Made by a program: the position numbers and the translations under genes. The notes below the pieces were generated by a model. That model searched no databases and was not told where the DNA came from. It was given only the letters and a program-made list of their open reading frames with translations. From NCBI RefSeq assembly GCF_014356525.2, contig NC_052515.1:20828225-20892224 (forward strand): DNA of 64,000 bases, given 5' to 3'. The DNA comes from Nilaparvata lugens (Eukaryota; Arthropoda; Insecta; Hemiptera; Delphacidae). Shown in pieces: positions 11,180-23,403 of this stretch (the stretch's first letter is position 1; each line of letters starts with the position of its first letter).

Positions 11180-13571
11180 AGTATGTATAACTAAAGCTAT
11201 TCAACTATAGCTGCAGTATTTACAAAGCAGGGACCTTCTAAACCTTTCTGGATAGAAAAAGTTGAAAAGTAGACAATGATTCCAATTCGCATCAATAGAT
11301 CAGAATTCAAAAGAGTGAGACACACCACTATATAACTGGATTTTTGGCTGAGAATCTTCTTGTCTTTGCTGGCAGGTAGCCTACTGAAAACTAAATTCTA
11401 AACTGTAGCCCAATACTGCTTCTTCGTTTCGAGTACATCGCAGTACTGTTCCATAATTTGAAGTAGGCTATAGTACATGAACGATACATAGCCTATTTAG
11501 TATAGAGTTCACTGTCACTTCGTAATCTGAGTTGTGAGTGAACTGTTCACTTATATCAACCGTTAATACCTGAATTGGATGAGTCATACCTGTATTGCAT
11601 AGATTTTTCTAATCTTCTATAAGTTTCTATAATATTCCATAGTTTCTTATAGAAACATAATAAATGTTAAGAATATGAACTTCTGAAGAATGAATTAACG
11701 TTTGAAATATTATAAATGCATAATATAGAAGTTTGATTGTAGGAAACGTGTCGCAAATATAATATAAAGGCAATAACATTTTACAGAACACACTACAGTT
11801 TTGTAACACTTTTTGTAGATGAAAGAGGTTGTCACACTAGTTTTTGGAAGATTTGCTGCTGAAACTCTCATAACTCTCTTCCTATCCTAATGTATAGTAT
11901 GTATCAAGATTATAGTAAGTTTACAGCAAAATAATGTAGGCCTACATGTAAGTTCTAGATCTTCATTCAATTATCTTCCGTATCATGTGAATCACGATAA
12001 TAATTTGTCTGTGTTGATGTTTAAGAGTTATCTATAATAAATTATAGCCTAATTAAGGAAATAATATTGGCTAATAGACAGACGTAGGTGACAGGAAATT
12101 CACGAATGACGTATCATCACACCAGAACTACTGAGCTGATTGACTTGAAATATTTTGCATATTTATTCTTAATTTACCGAGGATGGTTTTAGGCCTATTT
12201 TGAATTCTTGAATATTTCAGTAGGTCCAGTTTTTAATTGACCGCCATTGCGGAACACGGGTTATCTACTAATTATAATTTTATAGAATCTCACATCTACA
12301 AAGCACACCCAACATACCCCAAATGTTTTCATTACATACTTTATTGGACGACACACTATTGAATTTCATGTTGAAATAAACCTGTATAGATTTTCCTCTT
12401 TTGTGCAAATAGAACTTGCTACTGATGTTGAAGAGTCATTTTCAGATACGATTCAGACTAAATACTTGAACGATTGTCATTACTTCTCGATAAGCCCAAT
12501 ATTTGATTCATTATTGATACGGTAATGTATTAATCATTACACCTAAACTTCCAGCACATGCGGAGTAATGCATCGTTAATTTTGTGTATCAACATATCAC
12601 AAAAACTATCATAATAATATTGAGAGTATTGAGAGGAGAAAAAGTATCTTATTTGTATCACATGTATCACATTATTTGCTAGAAGCTCATTTGCAGAGGC
12701 ATCACAGTTTATATAACTCAAACGCTTCAACAATATTTGTCTCTGAAAACAGTCCTGAAAGCTTCTTGAAGTTAAAGTTATTATATCCACAAGATAGCTG
12801 CATTATTGGTAAACATCTAGGATCTTAGAAAGCTGTTGTTTTTCATTTTTAATGTTTCTATGTATGAGAAATAATAAGTTTCATCACAACCCATAAAGTA
12901 GTTTTTCGGAAATTGTGATAAGTAGTAATTTCCAGAATTCAACAATCAAGTTATTAATTACATACTGAGTCAATTAATCTACCCAGTAGATCTATATATT
13001 AATCAGAGAGCACTTAAATACCTTCAATTACATTGTAGTCGCTTGATTCAATTAACGGAAATCGAAATATTGAATGTCAAAGAATATTAACTTACTGTAT
13101 TGTCTCTTATGATAAATTGGAGACTATTTGAAAGAAAAATAGACGATATCTCTCCAGTCTTTGAAATGAAATTCACCTCGAAAGTGGAGATATTTCGTAT
13201 TTATTTCCATTTACAATAATAACAGAATTTACTTTGCACCCAACCACAGCCCTACCACCAGTGACTGGTGGGTTTTTTTATACTCTTTGCATTCTGGTTC
13301 TGTTAACTACTAGAAGATCGATATCCAAAGGTTCTGATTGTGACTATGATTCGAAAATTGGTTTTCATGGTCTAGTATTGGAATGGATTAGAGATATCAA
13401 ATTGAATTCTATAAAAGAAACTCAGGAACTAATTCAAGGAAAGTTGTGAGAACAGCAAATGTTATGCCAACGATACTCCCCTGTACAGGAGTCAATTGAT
13501 GTAGCATATCATCTGCGACCGTCTCATCTACTTATACCTCTTATCCTTTATAATTACACATGCATATTATT
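11180..13571. other. Intergenic or intronic DNA with one dispersed repeat
   Basis: No exon with convincing borders is seen. About 12080-12260 holds a dispersed element related in inverse orientation to 60690-60890. The shared text includes AAATTCACGAATGACG and ATGGTTTTAGGCCTATTT, and the ends carry ACGGGTTA. Confidence 0.4.
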
Positions 13572-13581
13572 TTTGTTCCAG

Positions 13582-13909
13582 AGAGGAAAGCAGATCAATA
13601 TTGGTGGCACAGGACTCTTTCGATTTGCCTTCAATCTCGACAGAAGTGACCGATGTGACAGACAATAAGCCGAAGACGAGCAGTTTTGGAGCCAGTTTAC
13701 ATTTGGACGATATGGGCGCAAGCGGAAGTGGCCAGGAAGACAGCAGCACTGAAACTGTACAACTGTTGAAAGAAATCAAGCATTTACTGTTGACAAGAGA
13801 TCACGACACCTCGACAATACAAAGAAGTAATACACTGACCACTATCGATGATCAGCCCAATGTGGGTGCGTTTCTCAGGCGACTGAGTCAGGTGAAGCGG
13901 GCCAGATAA
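13582..13909 (+). CDS. Terminal coding exon of an unrecognised gene
   Basis: A good acceptor (TATTTTTGTTCCAG, AG at 13580-13581) opens a frame of about 108 codons ending in TAA at 13907-13909. One base completes the previous codon. The first part is acidic and Ser/Thr-rich (DLPSISTEVTDVTDNKP, GASGSGQEDSSTETVQ). The end is basic and helical (QLLKEIKHLLLTRDH ... FLRRLSQVKRAR). It reads like a disordered, cytoplasmic C-terminus with an RRLS-type basophilic kinase site; I do not recognise the protein. The stop region is the first unit of a tandem triplication reaching 14410, so the 3' UTR has been remodelled. It has the same strand as the exon at 2105. Confidence 0.65.
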
Positions 13910-14410
13910 GAAAACAATCAAGATATCGGGACTCTTTGATACAATATTAGATTTAGCAACAGTTTATTTGAATATGAAATATTGAGGATGTCTTAGGCCC
14001 GGTTGCACAAAAACCGGTTTGATTTTAACCGTGATTAATTTAACGAGAACCAATCAGAGAAGGTCTTTCTGATAAGACAGCTTATCAGATTGGTTCTTGT
14101 GGAATTAATCACAATTAAAATTTGACCGGTTTTTGTGCAACCGGCATTTAGAATTCGTTTCTCAGACGACTGGGTCAGGTGAAGCGGGCCAAATAAGAGA
14201 ATAAACAAGAAAAGTAGGACTCTTTGATAATAATTTTTACGTTTAGCAACAGCTATTTGAATATGAAATCTCGAGGATGTCTAAGAACTCATTTCTCAGA
14301 CATCTGAGTCAGGTGAAGTGGGCCAGATAGGAGAACAAACAAGAAAACAGGACTCTTTGATACAATATTAGGTTTAGCAACAGTTTATTTATATAAATCT
14401 CGAGGATAAG
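13868..14410 (+). repeat. Tandem triplication of the terminal exon's 3' end
   Basis: The unit spans the last coding residues plus about 85 bp of 3' UTR and is about 130 bp. It starts at 13868, about 14151 and 14285. Each copy contains TTTCTCAG...GTCAGGTGAAG(C/T)GGGCCA and ends near GAGGATGTCT. The stop codon is TAA in copies 1 and 2 and TAG in copy 3. A MITE separates copies 1 and 2. Confidence 0.85.
13996..14145. mobile_element. MITE family B (palindromic), copy 1
   Basis: The ends are inverted repeats, GGCCCGGTTGCACAAAAACC on the left and its mirror on the right. The inner arms also pair (TTAACCGTGATTAAT with ATTAATCACAATTAA), so the whole 150 bp folds on itself. TTA lies on both sides (TCTTA on the left, ATTTA on the right), as with PIF/Harbinger-type targets. 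It has no coding. Other copies: 21274-21412, 25704-25840, 55345-55468. Confidence 0.8.
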
Positions 14411-14512
14411 TATTAGAATTATATTTGATGTAAATCTCATAAAATTAAAAAGCTATATCTAATTTATCAGTCTGTTATAGTTCCAATTTATTTATTAGCA
14501 ACTGTTCACTAC

Positions 14513-14940
14513 TGTAAAGAGTTACTGTGATGTCCACTGTAATGTACTGTGGTGTACACTGAGTGATGTCCGCGCTGCCCACGCTACAGTGGAGAAAGAT
14601 AGGAGAACAGCGTTGAAGACTCTTTGCCTTGCCACTGCCTTCTATAGAGGATCGTTGATACCGGTATATCATGATTAACTCTTCGTTATAGTTTAAAATA
14701 ATCAATTTAGTTCATTTGTCAAGTAATTATAGTTTTTAATGATTGAATAATAACATTTTTCACAATAATTGTGATGGAATATTTTGTTAATCAATTTGAT
14801 TTGTACATTGTCAAAGAACAATCTGACAATCAACGTTGCGAAGCTACAAAATGATAGCGCTATTTGCTTTGTCGAACAATGGACAAGGATAGCAACACCA
14901 ATCAATGTTGATCAAATTCTATGATGATACTATGGTATAA
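14513..14940. mobile_element. Eroded relative of MITE family A
   Basis: The interior matches the copy at 44486-44871. Shared motifs are CAGTGGAGAAAGATAGGA, AGAGGAT(C/A)G(T/C)TGATACC and GGACAAGGATAGCAACACCA. The left terminal repeat is replaced by diverged sequence and the right one is degraded. Confidence 0.5.
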
Positions 14941-15151
14941 TACATAAATATGATGATATAGGCTAATTTGCTTTATCAAATTTAAACCAACTTGTTTTGA
15001 ATGTTTGTTATTGTAAAAGGGTGTTTAGGCTATATAGTTGGAGTTTTATGTATGAATTAGATTCTTGGTTGGTTTGTAAATAATCTATTCAATTATTGAA
15101 GTTATTGTTCAAAAATTTGGTCTGAATGTTCAAAAGAGAGTCATTTTAAAA

Positions 15152-15244
15152 TTGGCGCCTGTGCTAACGATATAATCAGATTGATTTGTTAAATCATCGA
15201 TACCTATTGATCGATAAAGTATTAATATCGATACAGTATCGATA
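15152..15244 (+). promoter_or_regulatory. DRE cluster plus E2F-like site
   Basis: Four ATCGATA cores fall within 49 bp (15196, 15210, 15227 and 15238). Two of them are full TATCGATA, the DREF-binding DRE of Drosophila core promoters. TTGGCGCC at 15152-15159 resembles an E2F site. The cluster lies about 150 bp upstream of the ATG at 15396 on the same strand. DRE plus E2F pairs are known from insect proliferation and replication genes, so a growth-linked promoter is inferred. TSS unknown. Confidence 0.55.
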
Positions 15245-15395
15245 CTTTTTGTTTACATTCATCAAAATGACTGTGCTCATGCTCAATGCCGGTTTTTTCT
15301 TTTAAAAATAATAATTCTGAAATTATTCTAAATAACAAGTTTTATCATTATTCTACGCGGCCTCCAGTTACAAATTGATTGATTAATTAATTATT

Positions 15396-18300
15396 ATGGT
15401 GAATTCTGCTAGTGAACTTTGGCAAGATTCTACGTCTAATGTAAGTTTCAACATAGGCCTAAGCTTACGCTAATATTGAATTTAAATGATTTTATTGGTT
15501 TTTAGATGATTTTAGCTATGATAAAGTAATAATAGCCCGTTTCTATTTACAAATTACAAATTAGTTAGTTTATACAATCTGAACATTCAGTGATGAATTG
15601 AAAACTAGAGTTTTTTTTGTATGGTAAGTTACTGTGTGAGATGGAGCGATTGTAATTCCACAACATACTTTTACTTGAATTCTCACACTACTTATGCACG
15701 GTACTTTTATCATGTACAACTTAACTACAGCAATATCTTTTATTTAGTATAGACCTAGATAAGTATAGTTGAAATTCAACCCTGTTAGGCCTAGCTTATA
15801 GATTTATGGGATTGCAGAATAATTGAATTTAAATGACATGGAATGTGCATGGTGGATTATTATTTACGTGTAGGCTACTGTACTGTACTCGTAACTTACC
15901 GTAGGCCTACACATTCCCAGGCCCACCGGATTTATGGTTAAGCTAACAGTGATAAATTTTAATCCAATTGAAAAAATGTAGCACAACTCAATATTTTTAA
16001 TGAAAAAGTCATTATCCTACATTAGAATTTAACTTACCATAAAAAAAGTTTTGTAATAAAATAATTACAAAATAAATTGAGATTCATGTCTATTATTAAC
16101 CTGTTTCATACCTGTTGCACACATAAGCGGTCAGGCGTTTCAATTTACACACTATTGGAAACTGAATACCGTACACTACATAGGAACTGAAAACTGAAGT
16201 TAATTATTGAATTAGGATAGATAGATAAATGTCTTCACAATATTAAAAGTGATGAGGGCAAATTTGAGGGAATAAGAGCCTCCTCTTCCAATTAACCCAC
16301 AAAGTATTTAGTTACCTTAAAAAAATATTAATTTACCTTAATCATAAACAATTTTTCAATGCAAACTAAAAATGAAAGAGAGAGAGAGATTGATTGCATT
16401 TATTAAGGGCGGAGTTAGGACTCCGGGTCCTCTCTGCCACACAACCCTTTACATTTCATACAAATGAAAAGAGAGTGACGCTTATGTCAATATTTAATAA
16501 TTGATAGTTGAGCTTTAGATACGGTAATAGAACTCTTTTGATGGTTATATTGTTTTTCTGAACTTTATTTGATCTAAGAAAAGCCTTTTGAAGATGTCTC
16601 TAATATAAATACTGTAGATTGTTTCTCTACTCAGTAGCCTACACAAAACTATTTCTAAAAATGTTTTTATATGAATGGTTTTCATTCAGTGAAAGAAGTG
16701 TGTCAACACATCACGGCTCAAAACAGCCGACTATTGTTTGCTAATCACCACGCAGGTAGACCCCAAACTTAGTCTCAAAATACCTCTTTTTCCTTGTTGG
16801 TCCCAAAGTTCCGGTCACCAACTCAGCCTATTGGAAGATAGGCATCATTCTTAATTCAATGGTACACAGTTTATCACTGGTAAATACTGAGGAGATAGAA
16901 ACCGATGGATTTACTTAGATGGAAACCTCAAGTCGGGGACATACTTTTCATGCAGGGTTCCGAACCTACTTCAATCATGCTGGCAAATGACTGACCGGTG
17001 AAATAGACAACGGACTTGAATGGGACAAGCCTCACCTATCCATCATAATACAGTATGACCTGTTCTACCGCCACCTCTCCACCCCACAGAAATATCGGTC
17101 ATGAATCGTATCGGAATACTGAATAACAGGTGTGCCCCCAGCTTTGCATAAAGCTAATACATAATTAATAACATAATATATTCTCAAATAGGTTGATTAT
17201 CAGCTTATAATTTGAGAATTTAAATTCACTTTAAGTATATTAATATGAATTCAAAGTATGAGAATCAAAGAGTTTTTCTTTAAATATTTATTCTCCAACT
17301 GTCTATTTCAAGTTTATGTGTTCATCATTGAAAAATCAAATGCTTGCAACGAAGTTCTATTCCTCTCCTTTCAATAGAATTTCTTGAATGTTTCAAAATT
17401 TCAAAACAATTTCATCCTAATGCATAATATATAGCAACGCCCCTAGGTTCTTCACACTAATAACAAACACAGTTACATGATTAATTAATTTCCTTGTTCC
17501 AATATTTCCAATGTGCATGGGAAGTTTTGATCAATTTGAGTTCATCAAATAATCTAAAACGTTTTCTCCATGTGATTTTCCTGTACTCTGATAATAATAT
17601 TGGTTCCGATAGCATACTTTCCTTCATAATTTTCCTGTTGATCCATAGTAAGCCATAATGGCTTACTATACAGAAAAATCTGACAATGCTTTTCATTCCT
17701 CCTCACAGGCCCATCCATACAGTGTGGATATTTTGACAGAACTACTAGCGTTCATGAAGGTTTGTCTAGTTAATTAATTTTCTGTTTTATTATTTTGTAA
17801 AGTAGGCAATAGTTTTGAATTAAGTACTGTAATAAGTGTTATAGAGAGCTTCTGAGTTGAATTGAAAGTTGATAGAGTTGAAGAGAGGTAAAGTTAATAG
17901 AGTTGACTGTTTAAAGTTGAAAAATTGAAACTTTGTGAAACGTCTCTTAGAATTTTTATCTAACAATTTTCACAAGTTTGATTAAAATTCTCTGTGTCTG
18001 AATAATCAAACTTTTCCTCTTATCCTTACTCTAAAAAATCCGTTCAACTCTTGATCTTATAAAAAATATAAAAGTTTCAATGCAGAAATTGCCAATTATC
18101 TACTGATTTGACGATGTCAATATTGGATATGAATATAAACAGTAGAGTAATTCTATCTAGATTACGAATCCTGCTTTTATTCAAAGCCCATGTAAAGCAA
18201 GTAAAGTGGCGAATTTTTGCCGATTCAATAATGATTTATTAATAGATTGGCACAATGATTTGTAGGTGTCTTCTGTCTGTTCCATAAATGTTCTGTATAC

Positions 18301-19234
18301 AGGGAAAAGAGCCATGGACTAGACATGGATAGTACGGCTATATATTGAGATTTATTTCAAATTCTGATCATTCCTTGGAAAATAACATAAATGATTCTGT
18401 TTATAATTAATGCCGAAAATTTGAAGTAAGTCTCACTGAAACTGTGTGATTATTTTATAGCCTATGTCTAGTAAGAAGGAGCTTGACATTTCTAATGAAT
18501 CTTAATTAAAATATTGAAAATTATTTTAATGTATGCGCTAACTATACCCTAAAATCTTTATTATATTAAGTTCAAAAGTTGAAACATAAATGATAATCAA
18601 ATAATTTTGTTTGTGATGTATCTTTACAGTTAATATGGGGTTCTTTCATGAGATGTTTTACAGAAGCTGATGAAAAGTATTTCATCATTTGAACTAATAA
18701 TTATTATGTATTTTTGTTTGTTTGAAATTTCTTCCTGGTGACTAGGAGAGTAGGAGCTTCTCCATAATTGGAAAGCACTGACTCTGTTGTCAATTCCACT
18801 TTATTAAACAATTTGCAGGACTGCAATTTTGTGTTGAAACCAACACATCTTCAGCTGGTTTCAACACGAAACTTTATGCAAATTATTCAATGAAGTGGAA
18901 TAGACAACAGAATCACTGTTTTTCAATCACGGAGAAGCTCCAAAACAATGTATTCAATTTATCAATTATTGGCTATTTAGATATTTATGAATATTAATTT
19001 GAGATATTTTCGTCCAGGGTATGAGCATCAGTTACATTCTGCAGACTATTGCGGATTTCTCTGAACCGGTGGCCACCATGAGAATTTCCCACGTATAAGC
19101 TACATATATACTTTGAGAATTCTCCTTCCAACTACTCTGGCGGTGGACCTATCCAACTGTCACCAGTATGCTGAGCCAATTGGAATAAGTGGATCTCCAA
19201 ACTCAGAAAACATGGCTGAATCGGATTTTATTGG
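15396..19234 (+). CDS. 5' part of an unrecognised gene, four candidate exons
   Basis: Candidate exons are 15396-15440 (ATG, donor GTAAGT), 17709-17759 (acceptor CTCCTCACAG, donor GTTTGT), 19018-19092 (acceptor TCGTCCAG, donor GTATAAG) and 19167-19234 (acceptor CTGTCACCAG, donor GTGAGT). The first three junctions are all phase 0; the last exon leaves two bases. The joined reading frame gives about 79 residues: a short polar start (MVNSASELWQDSTSN), then HPYSVDILTELLAFMKG, then MSISYILQTIADFSEPVATM. A Ser/Asn-rich stretch follows. No domain is recognised and no signal peptide is seen. Without the 74-bp intron at 19093-19166 the frame stops at TAA 19096. An earlier short ATG frame in the leader, at about 15267, ends quickly. 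The gene must continue beyond 19234, but a 5-kb transposon stack follows. The DRE/E2F cluster supports the start. Confidence 0.5.
15441..17708 (+). other. Intron 1 of the 15396 gene, with a LINE tail
   Basis: About 2.3 kb with no exon seen. It contains a LINE 3' end on the minus strand at about 16391-16455. Confidence 0.4.
16391..16455 (-). repeat. LINE 3' end (family C), minus strand
   Basis: On the minus strand: a GTCCTAACTCC stretch in a small hairpin, then TTAATAAATGCAATCAATC and CT-rich DNA. The same end occurs at 49735-49800. AATAAA followed by a short TCAA-type tail is typical of some non-LTR elements. Confidence 0.5.
17760..19017 (+). other. Intron 2 of the 15396 gene
   Basis: About 1.26 kb. 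It holds the palindromic repeat at 18753-18941 and otherwise AT-rich DNA with no visible exon. Confidence 0.4.
18753..18941. repeat. Long imperfect palindrome
   Basis: Arms of about 87 bp pair around CACATCTTCAGC. The left arm starts GGAGCTTCTCC and the right arm ends GGAGAAGCTCC; the inner arms pair GTGTTGAAACCA with GGTTTCAACAC. It lies within an intron and would fold into a hairpin in the pre-mRNA. Confidence 0.8.
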
Positions 19235-19371
19235 GTGAGTAAATGCAATCTTCTAGAAATTACTGATAGTAAAATATTTTGCTGTCTAAACTAAAACTAA
19301 AAATGCCTTTTGCTTTGTACGAATTTGTCGTCGATTTATTCAGTACTCTATCTATAGTGAGGTCCTTGTTA

Positions 19372-19590
19372 TAACGGCAGTGGAGCAAGATAGGAATTCT
19401 TCGCCTTGCCAATGTGTCCTATCTGATAAAATATGAACTGTTCTTTCTTGTTAAGCATGTTCAATTATGTTTTATTGGCCAAAAATTAGTTCTCAATGAT
19501 AATAATAAACTTTCATGATTGAGATTTGGTATTTTGTTTATCAATTATATTTATACATTGTTGAAAAACGATAGCAACACCAAAGTTAAT
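19372..19590. mobile_element. MITE family A, left part
   Basis: It begins CTATAGTGAGGTCCTTGTTA and follows family A for about 215 bp. It loses its right terminal repeat where the CA-repeat element starts at 19598. Confidence 0.65.
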
Positions 19591-19597
19591 AAAAAAA

Positions 19598-20368
<771 letters not shown>

Positions 20369-20643
20369 GGGTGCCCAGCCCCCCCAACGGCAATGGTGCA
20401 TGCCCCCCCCAATCCAAGAATAATGCCACCCCCCCCAAAGTACCCCAATTCCCAACCCTTTAGTTTTTAACATTAGTCAGTGTATGAAAATGAAATTCAC
20501 ATCTTACATTCTAAAAAGGACATTATTCACCTTTGGTCTTGTGAGGAATTCTTTCTGTTTCATAATATTGTAAAAATATATACCATCGTTTCTTATCTCG
20601 TTTAAAATAGAAATAAAGTATCTTTTTGATATTATTTTTGAGA

Positions 20644-20920
20644 CTAGCAGTGCACCCGTTCTTGTTCGGGAGGACTAGAAAGTACTACATTACATCAGGA
20701 AAAACTACATGGCAAATATTTTAATAGGATATTAAAAGATAAGTAAGGAAGGCTTTGCTTTTTAAATTTTGAGGTTACTTATAAAAAGTTGAATAATAAT
20801 ATCATTGATAATTCTTTATTGCAAAAGAATATTGCATAGCAATTTTGGTACCTAAACATTCATACAAATTTGGAACGATTTTATTCATACAATATTATAA
20901 TGTCGGCAAGTTTAGGTATT
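20644..20920 (-). mobile_element. Helitron-like 3' terminus, minus strand
   Basis: On the minus strand: CCCGAACAAGAACGGG (a short hairpin) followed by TGCACTGCTAG|T, the CTAG|T end of Helitrons. The other limit is not defined; 20920 is only where the next element starts. Confidence 0.45.
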
Positions 20921-20925
20921 CTAAA

Positions 20926-21575
20926 TCCTATAATATTAAACGAGCAATTTCTGTTTAGATGTTTACATATTTTGATGTTTAAATGTTTAGATGTTTGTAT
21001 TCCACCGGATCTCGAAAACGACTCTAACGATTCTCACGAAATTCAGAACATAGTAGGTTTATAATATAAAAATTCGATTGCACTAGGTCTCATCCCTGGG
21101 GAAACTCGCTGAAGGACATTAAAGAATTTATCCATCCTTGGAAAAACAGCTGATAATTTCGTCGTCTGTTGATGATGGAAGTGAGTGAGCGAGTGCATGA
21201 GTGTGGGACTGAGACAAAATTATGACTCAGCTGTTGAACTTTTGTAGGTACCTAATCCAATCAAGTACTTAGTGGCAGTTGTACAAAAGCCGGTTAAATT
21301 TTAATGCTGACTAATTCCAGTAGAACCAATCAGATAAGCTATCTTCTTGAGATGGTCTTCTGTGATTTGGTTCACGTGAAATTAATCAGGATTAAAATTT
21401 AACATACTTTTGTGAGAGAAATTTTTGCATTCCTCTGCGAATTAATCTCAATCCACTGTGATTAGATAGAACCTTTCTGTATGAACTAAGAATATTTTTT
21501 ATAATTTCTTCTTTCGTAATAATTTTTATATGCTTTTGTAGGTACTCCAGAGCGGAGCTCGGTGTCCCGATATTT
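20926..21575 (+). mobile_element. Element family H2, copy A
   Basis: It starts TCCTATAATATTAAACGAGC and ends GAGCGGAGCTCGGTGTCCCG plus ATATTT. The end contains a hairpin of the form GAGC-GNA-GCTC. The interior has GGATCTCGAAAACG and CACTAGGTCTCATCCC. There is no coding. The other copies share both ends (25360, 38917, 55852; reverse 3' end at 21749). An A precedes the TC in all four. A rolling-circle origin is a guess. Confidence 0.65.
21274..21412. mobile_element. MITE family B inside H2 copy A
   Basis: A diverged palindromic copy. The left end contains GTACAAAAGCCGGTTAAATT and the right end GGATTAAAATTTAACA. The same host position is occupied in H2 copy B but not in C or D, so A and B descend from a parent that already carried it. 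Confidence 0.6.
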
Positions 21576-21748
21576 ATCATAAATTGGAACAGGTTGTCAC
21601 TGATGTTGTGTTGTTGGTAGTATTCACTTTTTAACATCACAGGAGTAAATAACACAAGTCGAACAAAATGTATCTTTAAATGGTTTGGTTTTTGGAATAG
21701 AGATATCATCTGAACAAGTACATTTTGTAAATTCTATCTATTAATACC

Positions 21749-21830
21749 AAATATCGGGGCACCGAGCTTTGCTCGTTATTTATTCATTGATAAACAGAGC
21801 TCAATTCTTTAAAATGATTGGGGAAGTACT
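21749..21830 (-). mobile_element. H2 3' end fragment, reverse orientation
   Basis: It reads AAATATCGGGGCACCGAGCT then TTGCTCGTTATTTA, the reverse complement of the H2 3' terminus, followed by the reverse of the segment before it in copies C and D. It is cut off at the long-TIR element. Confidence 0.7.
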
Positions 21831-21846
21831 AATGAATTTTTTTTAT

Positions 21847-23403
21847 GGTTCTATATGTATTTTGGGGCGCTGAATTCTAATCTGAAATTTGCTGACACGC
21901 CAAAGGGCGACTTCACCATCAAAATTCTGGACTTTTTTTAAGTTTTCAATTCAATCTCGAGAACCTTGAATTTTTCGAGAAAAAGCATTCTCTATATAAT
22001 ATTAAAGATAATGAAAATTCCAATGAATTGAGTGGTCGCGCAGGACTACTTTTTGGATTTTTTATCTGAAATTTGTGATATTTCCCCCATTTTCACAGTC
22101 TCGCATATGCAACGTTGCGTATCTTATGGAACACTTCAGATAAAAAATCCGAAAAGTAGTCGAGGTTGTGATGAATTTTCTCCTCTTCTCACTCCCATTA
22201 ATTATACTTCTGTTTCCAATACCGTTCAAAAGTTACAGCCAATTGAATGATAATCTTTATTTTCTCATTTTTCTTATGATTTTACTGTTATTAAAGAGTC
22301 TCTCTTAATTGAGTACAATACATGATAGAAACTTGCGATTGGTCTTAAATGAGAGAAAATTTCATGCTGTATAAGTTGAGTTGCCTTAAATTGATCTTAC
22401 ATTACTGTTTATATCGAAAAACTGTCGAGACTGTGAAAATGAGAAAAATATCGCAAATTTCTTGATTTTTTGAAACAAACGTATCTTATTTCACGATTAT
22501 ATTTTTACAAAAATCATTCACCTCACATAAAAGAGGAGATTCTTTTCTTCAAATCAAGACCAAGTATCATTTTGAGTTACCGAGACACACAGTTTTGAAT
22601 ATAGAAATCGGTCATTTTTCCATGCATTGAAATATGGGCTAAAATACACTAAAGGAGGAATTTCCTATTTTTTTACAAATTTTAGTGTTATGATACATGA
22701 TTTTCAACCGCCTTGTCGAGCTGATATGAACGAGCTGTAGTACGAGATGTACGATTCAGTCAAAAGTTATAAGTGATTAAAGTTTTGATCCTGGACGTAT
22801 CCTTATGTGTGCCCCCCACTAGGAAATACTGAAATCTAACGAGTGATTCTCATAGAACATAACCTTCGTAAGGTGATTTCAGCCGAAATATGTTTCTTTT
22901 TTTTAGGAAGGCCATGATGAGGTATTATAATGAGAATTTGAATTTTGGCAGTAGGACATGATTTTCTATTTCTGGGTGTATTCCCCCTGCCACAACTACT
23001 AAATTCAAAAATACCTAAGGAATTCTGTTCAGAATTGATATTGTTAATTCACGTGATGTGTGGCTTTCTATCATTACTAGAAAAAGATCCTAGTTGTATA
23101 GGGTAGAAGTGGTAGGTTTGCATAATTTTGAAAACCCCTTAAAAAATACCCCATTTTTGAAACTCTTAGCTCCGGAATAAAAAATCGTAGAGTCCTGCGC
23201 GACCACTCAATTTATTGGAAATTTTATTATCTTCAATATTTTAGAGAATGCTTTATCTCGAAAAGTTAAATGTTCTCAAGATTAAATGGAAAACTTAAAA
23301 AAGTCCGATATTTGGTTTTTTGGGAGTTTTGGGGGTGAAGCCGCCCTCTGGCGTGTCAGCAAATTTGAGATTAGAATTCAGCGCCCAAAATACATATAGA
23401 ACC
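21847..23403. mobile_element. Long terminal-inverted-repeat element, 1.56 kb
   Basis: About 200 bp at the left (21847-22047) and right (23192-23403) are inverted copies. Both ends start GGTTCTATATGTATTTTGGG, and the inner limits share GAGTGGTCGCGCAGGACT. A second, inner inverted repeat lies at about 22070-22110 against 22417-22466 (GATATTT...CACAGTCTCG). No protein can be read in the middle. It is a foldback-type non-autonomous DNA element. Confidence 0.75.

Noticed and set aside
13234..13449. Plus-strand 71-codon ORF with a hydrophobic start, just before the 13582 exon
   Set aside because: The ORF begins on a non-ATG codon, no donor links it to the exon, and the CCACCAGTGACTGGTGG palindrome explains part of it.
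19018..19234. One uninterrupted exon with a frameshift
   Set aside because: The frame stops at 19096, but a GTATAAG donor and a CACCAG acceptor give a phase-consistent 74-bp intron, which is simpler than a frameshift.
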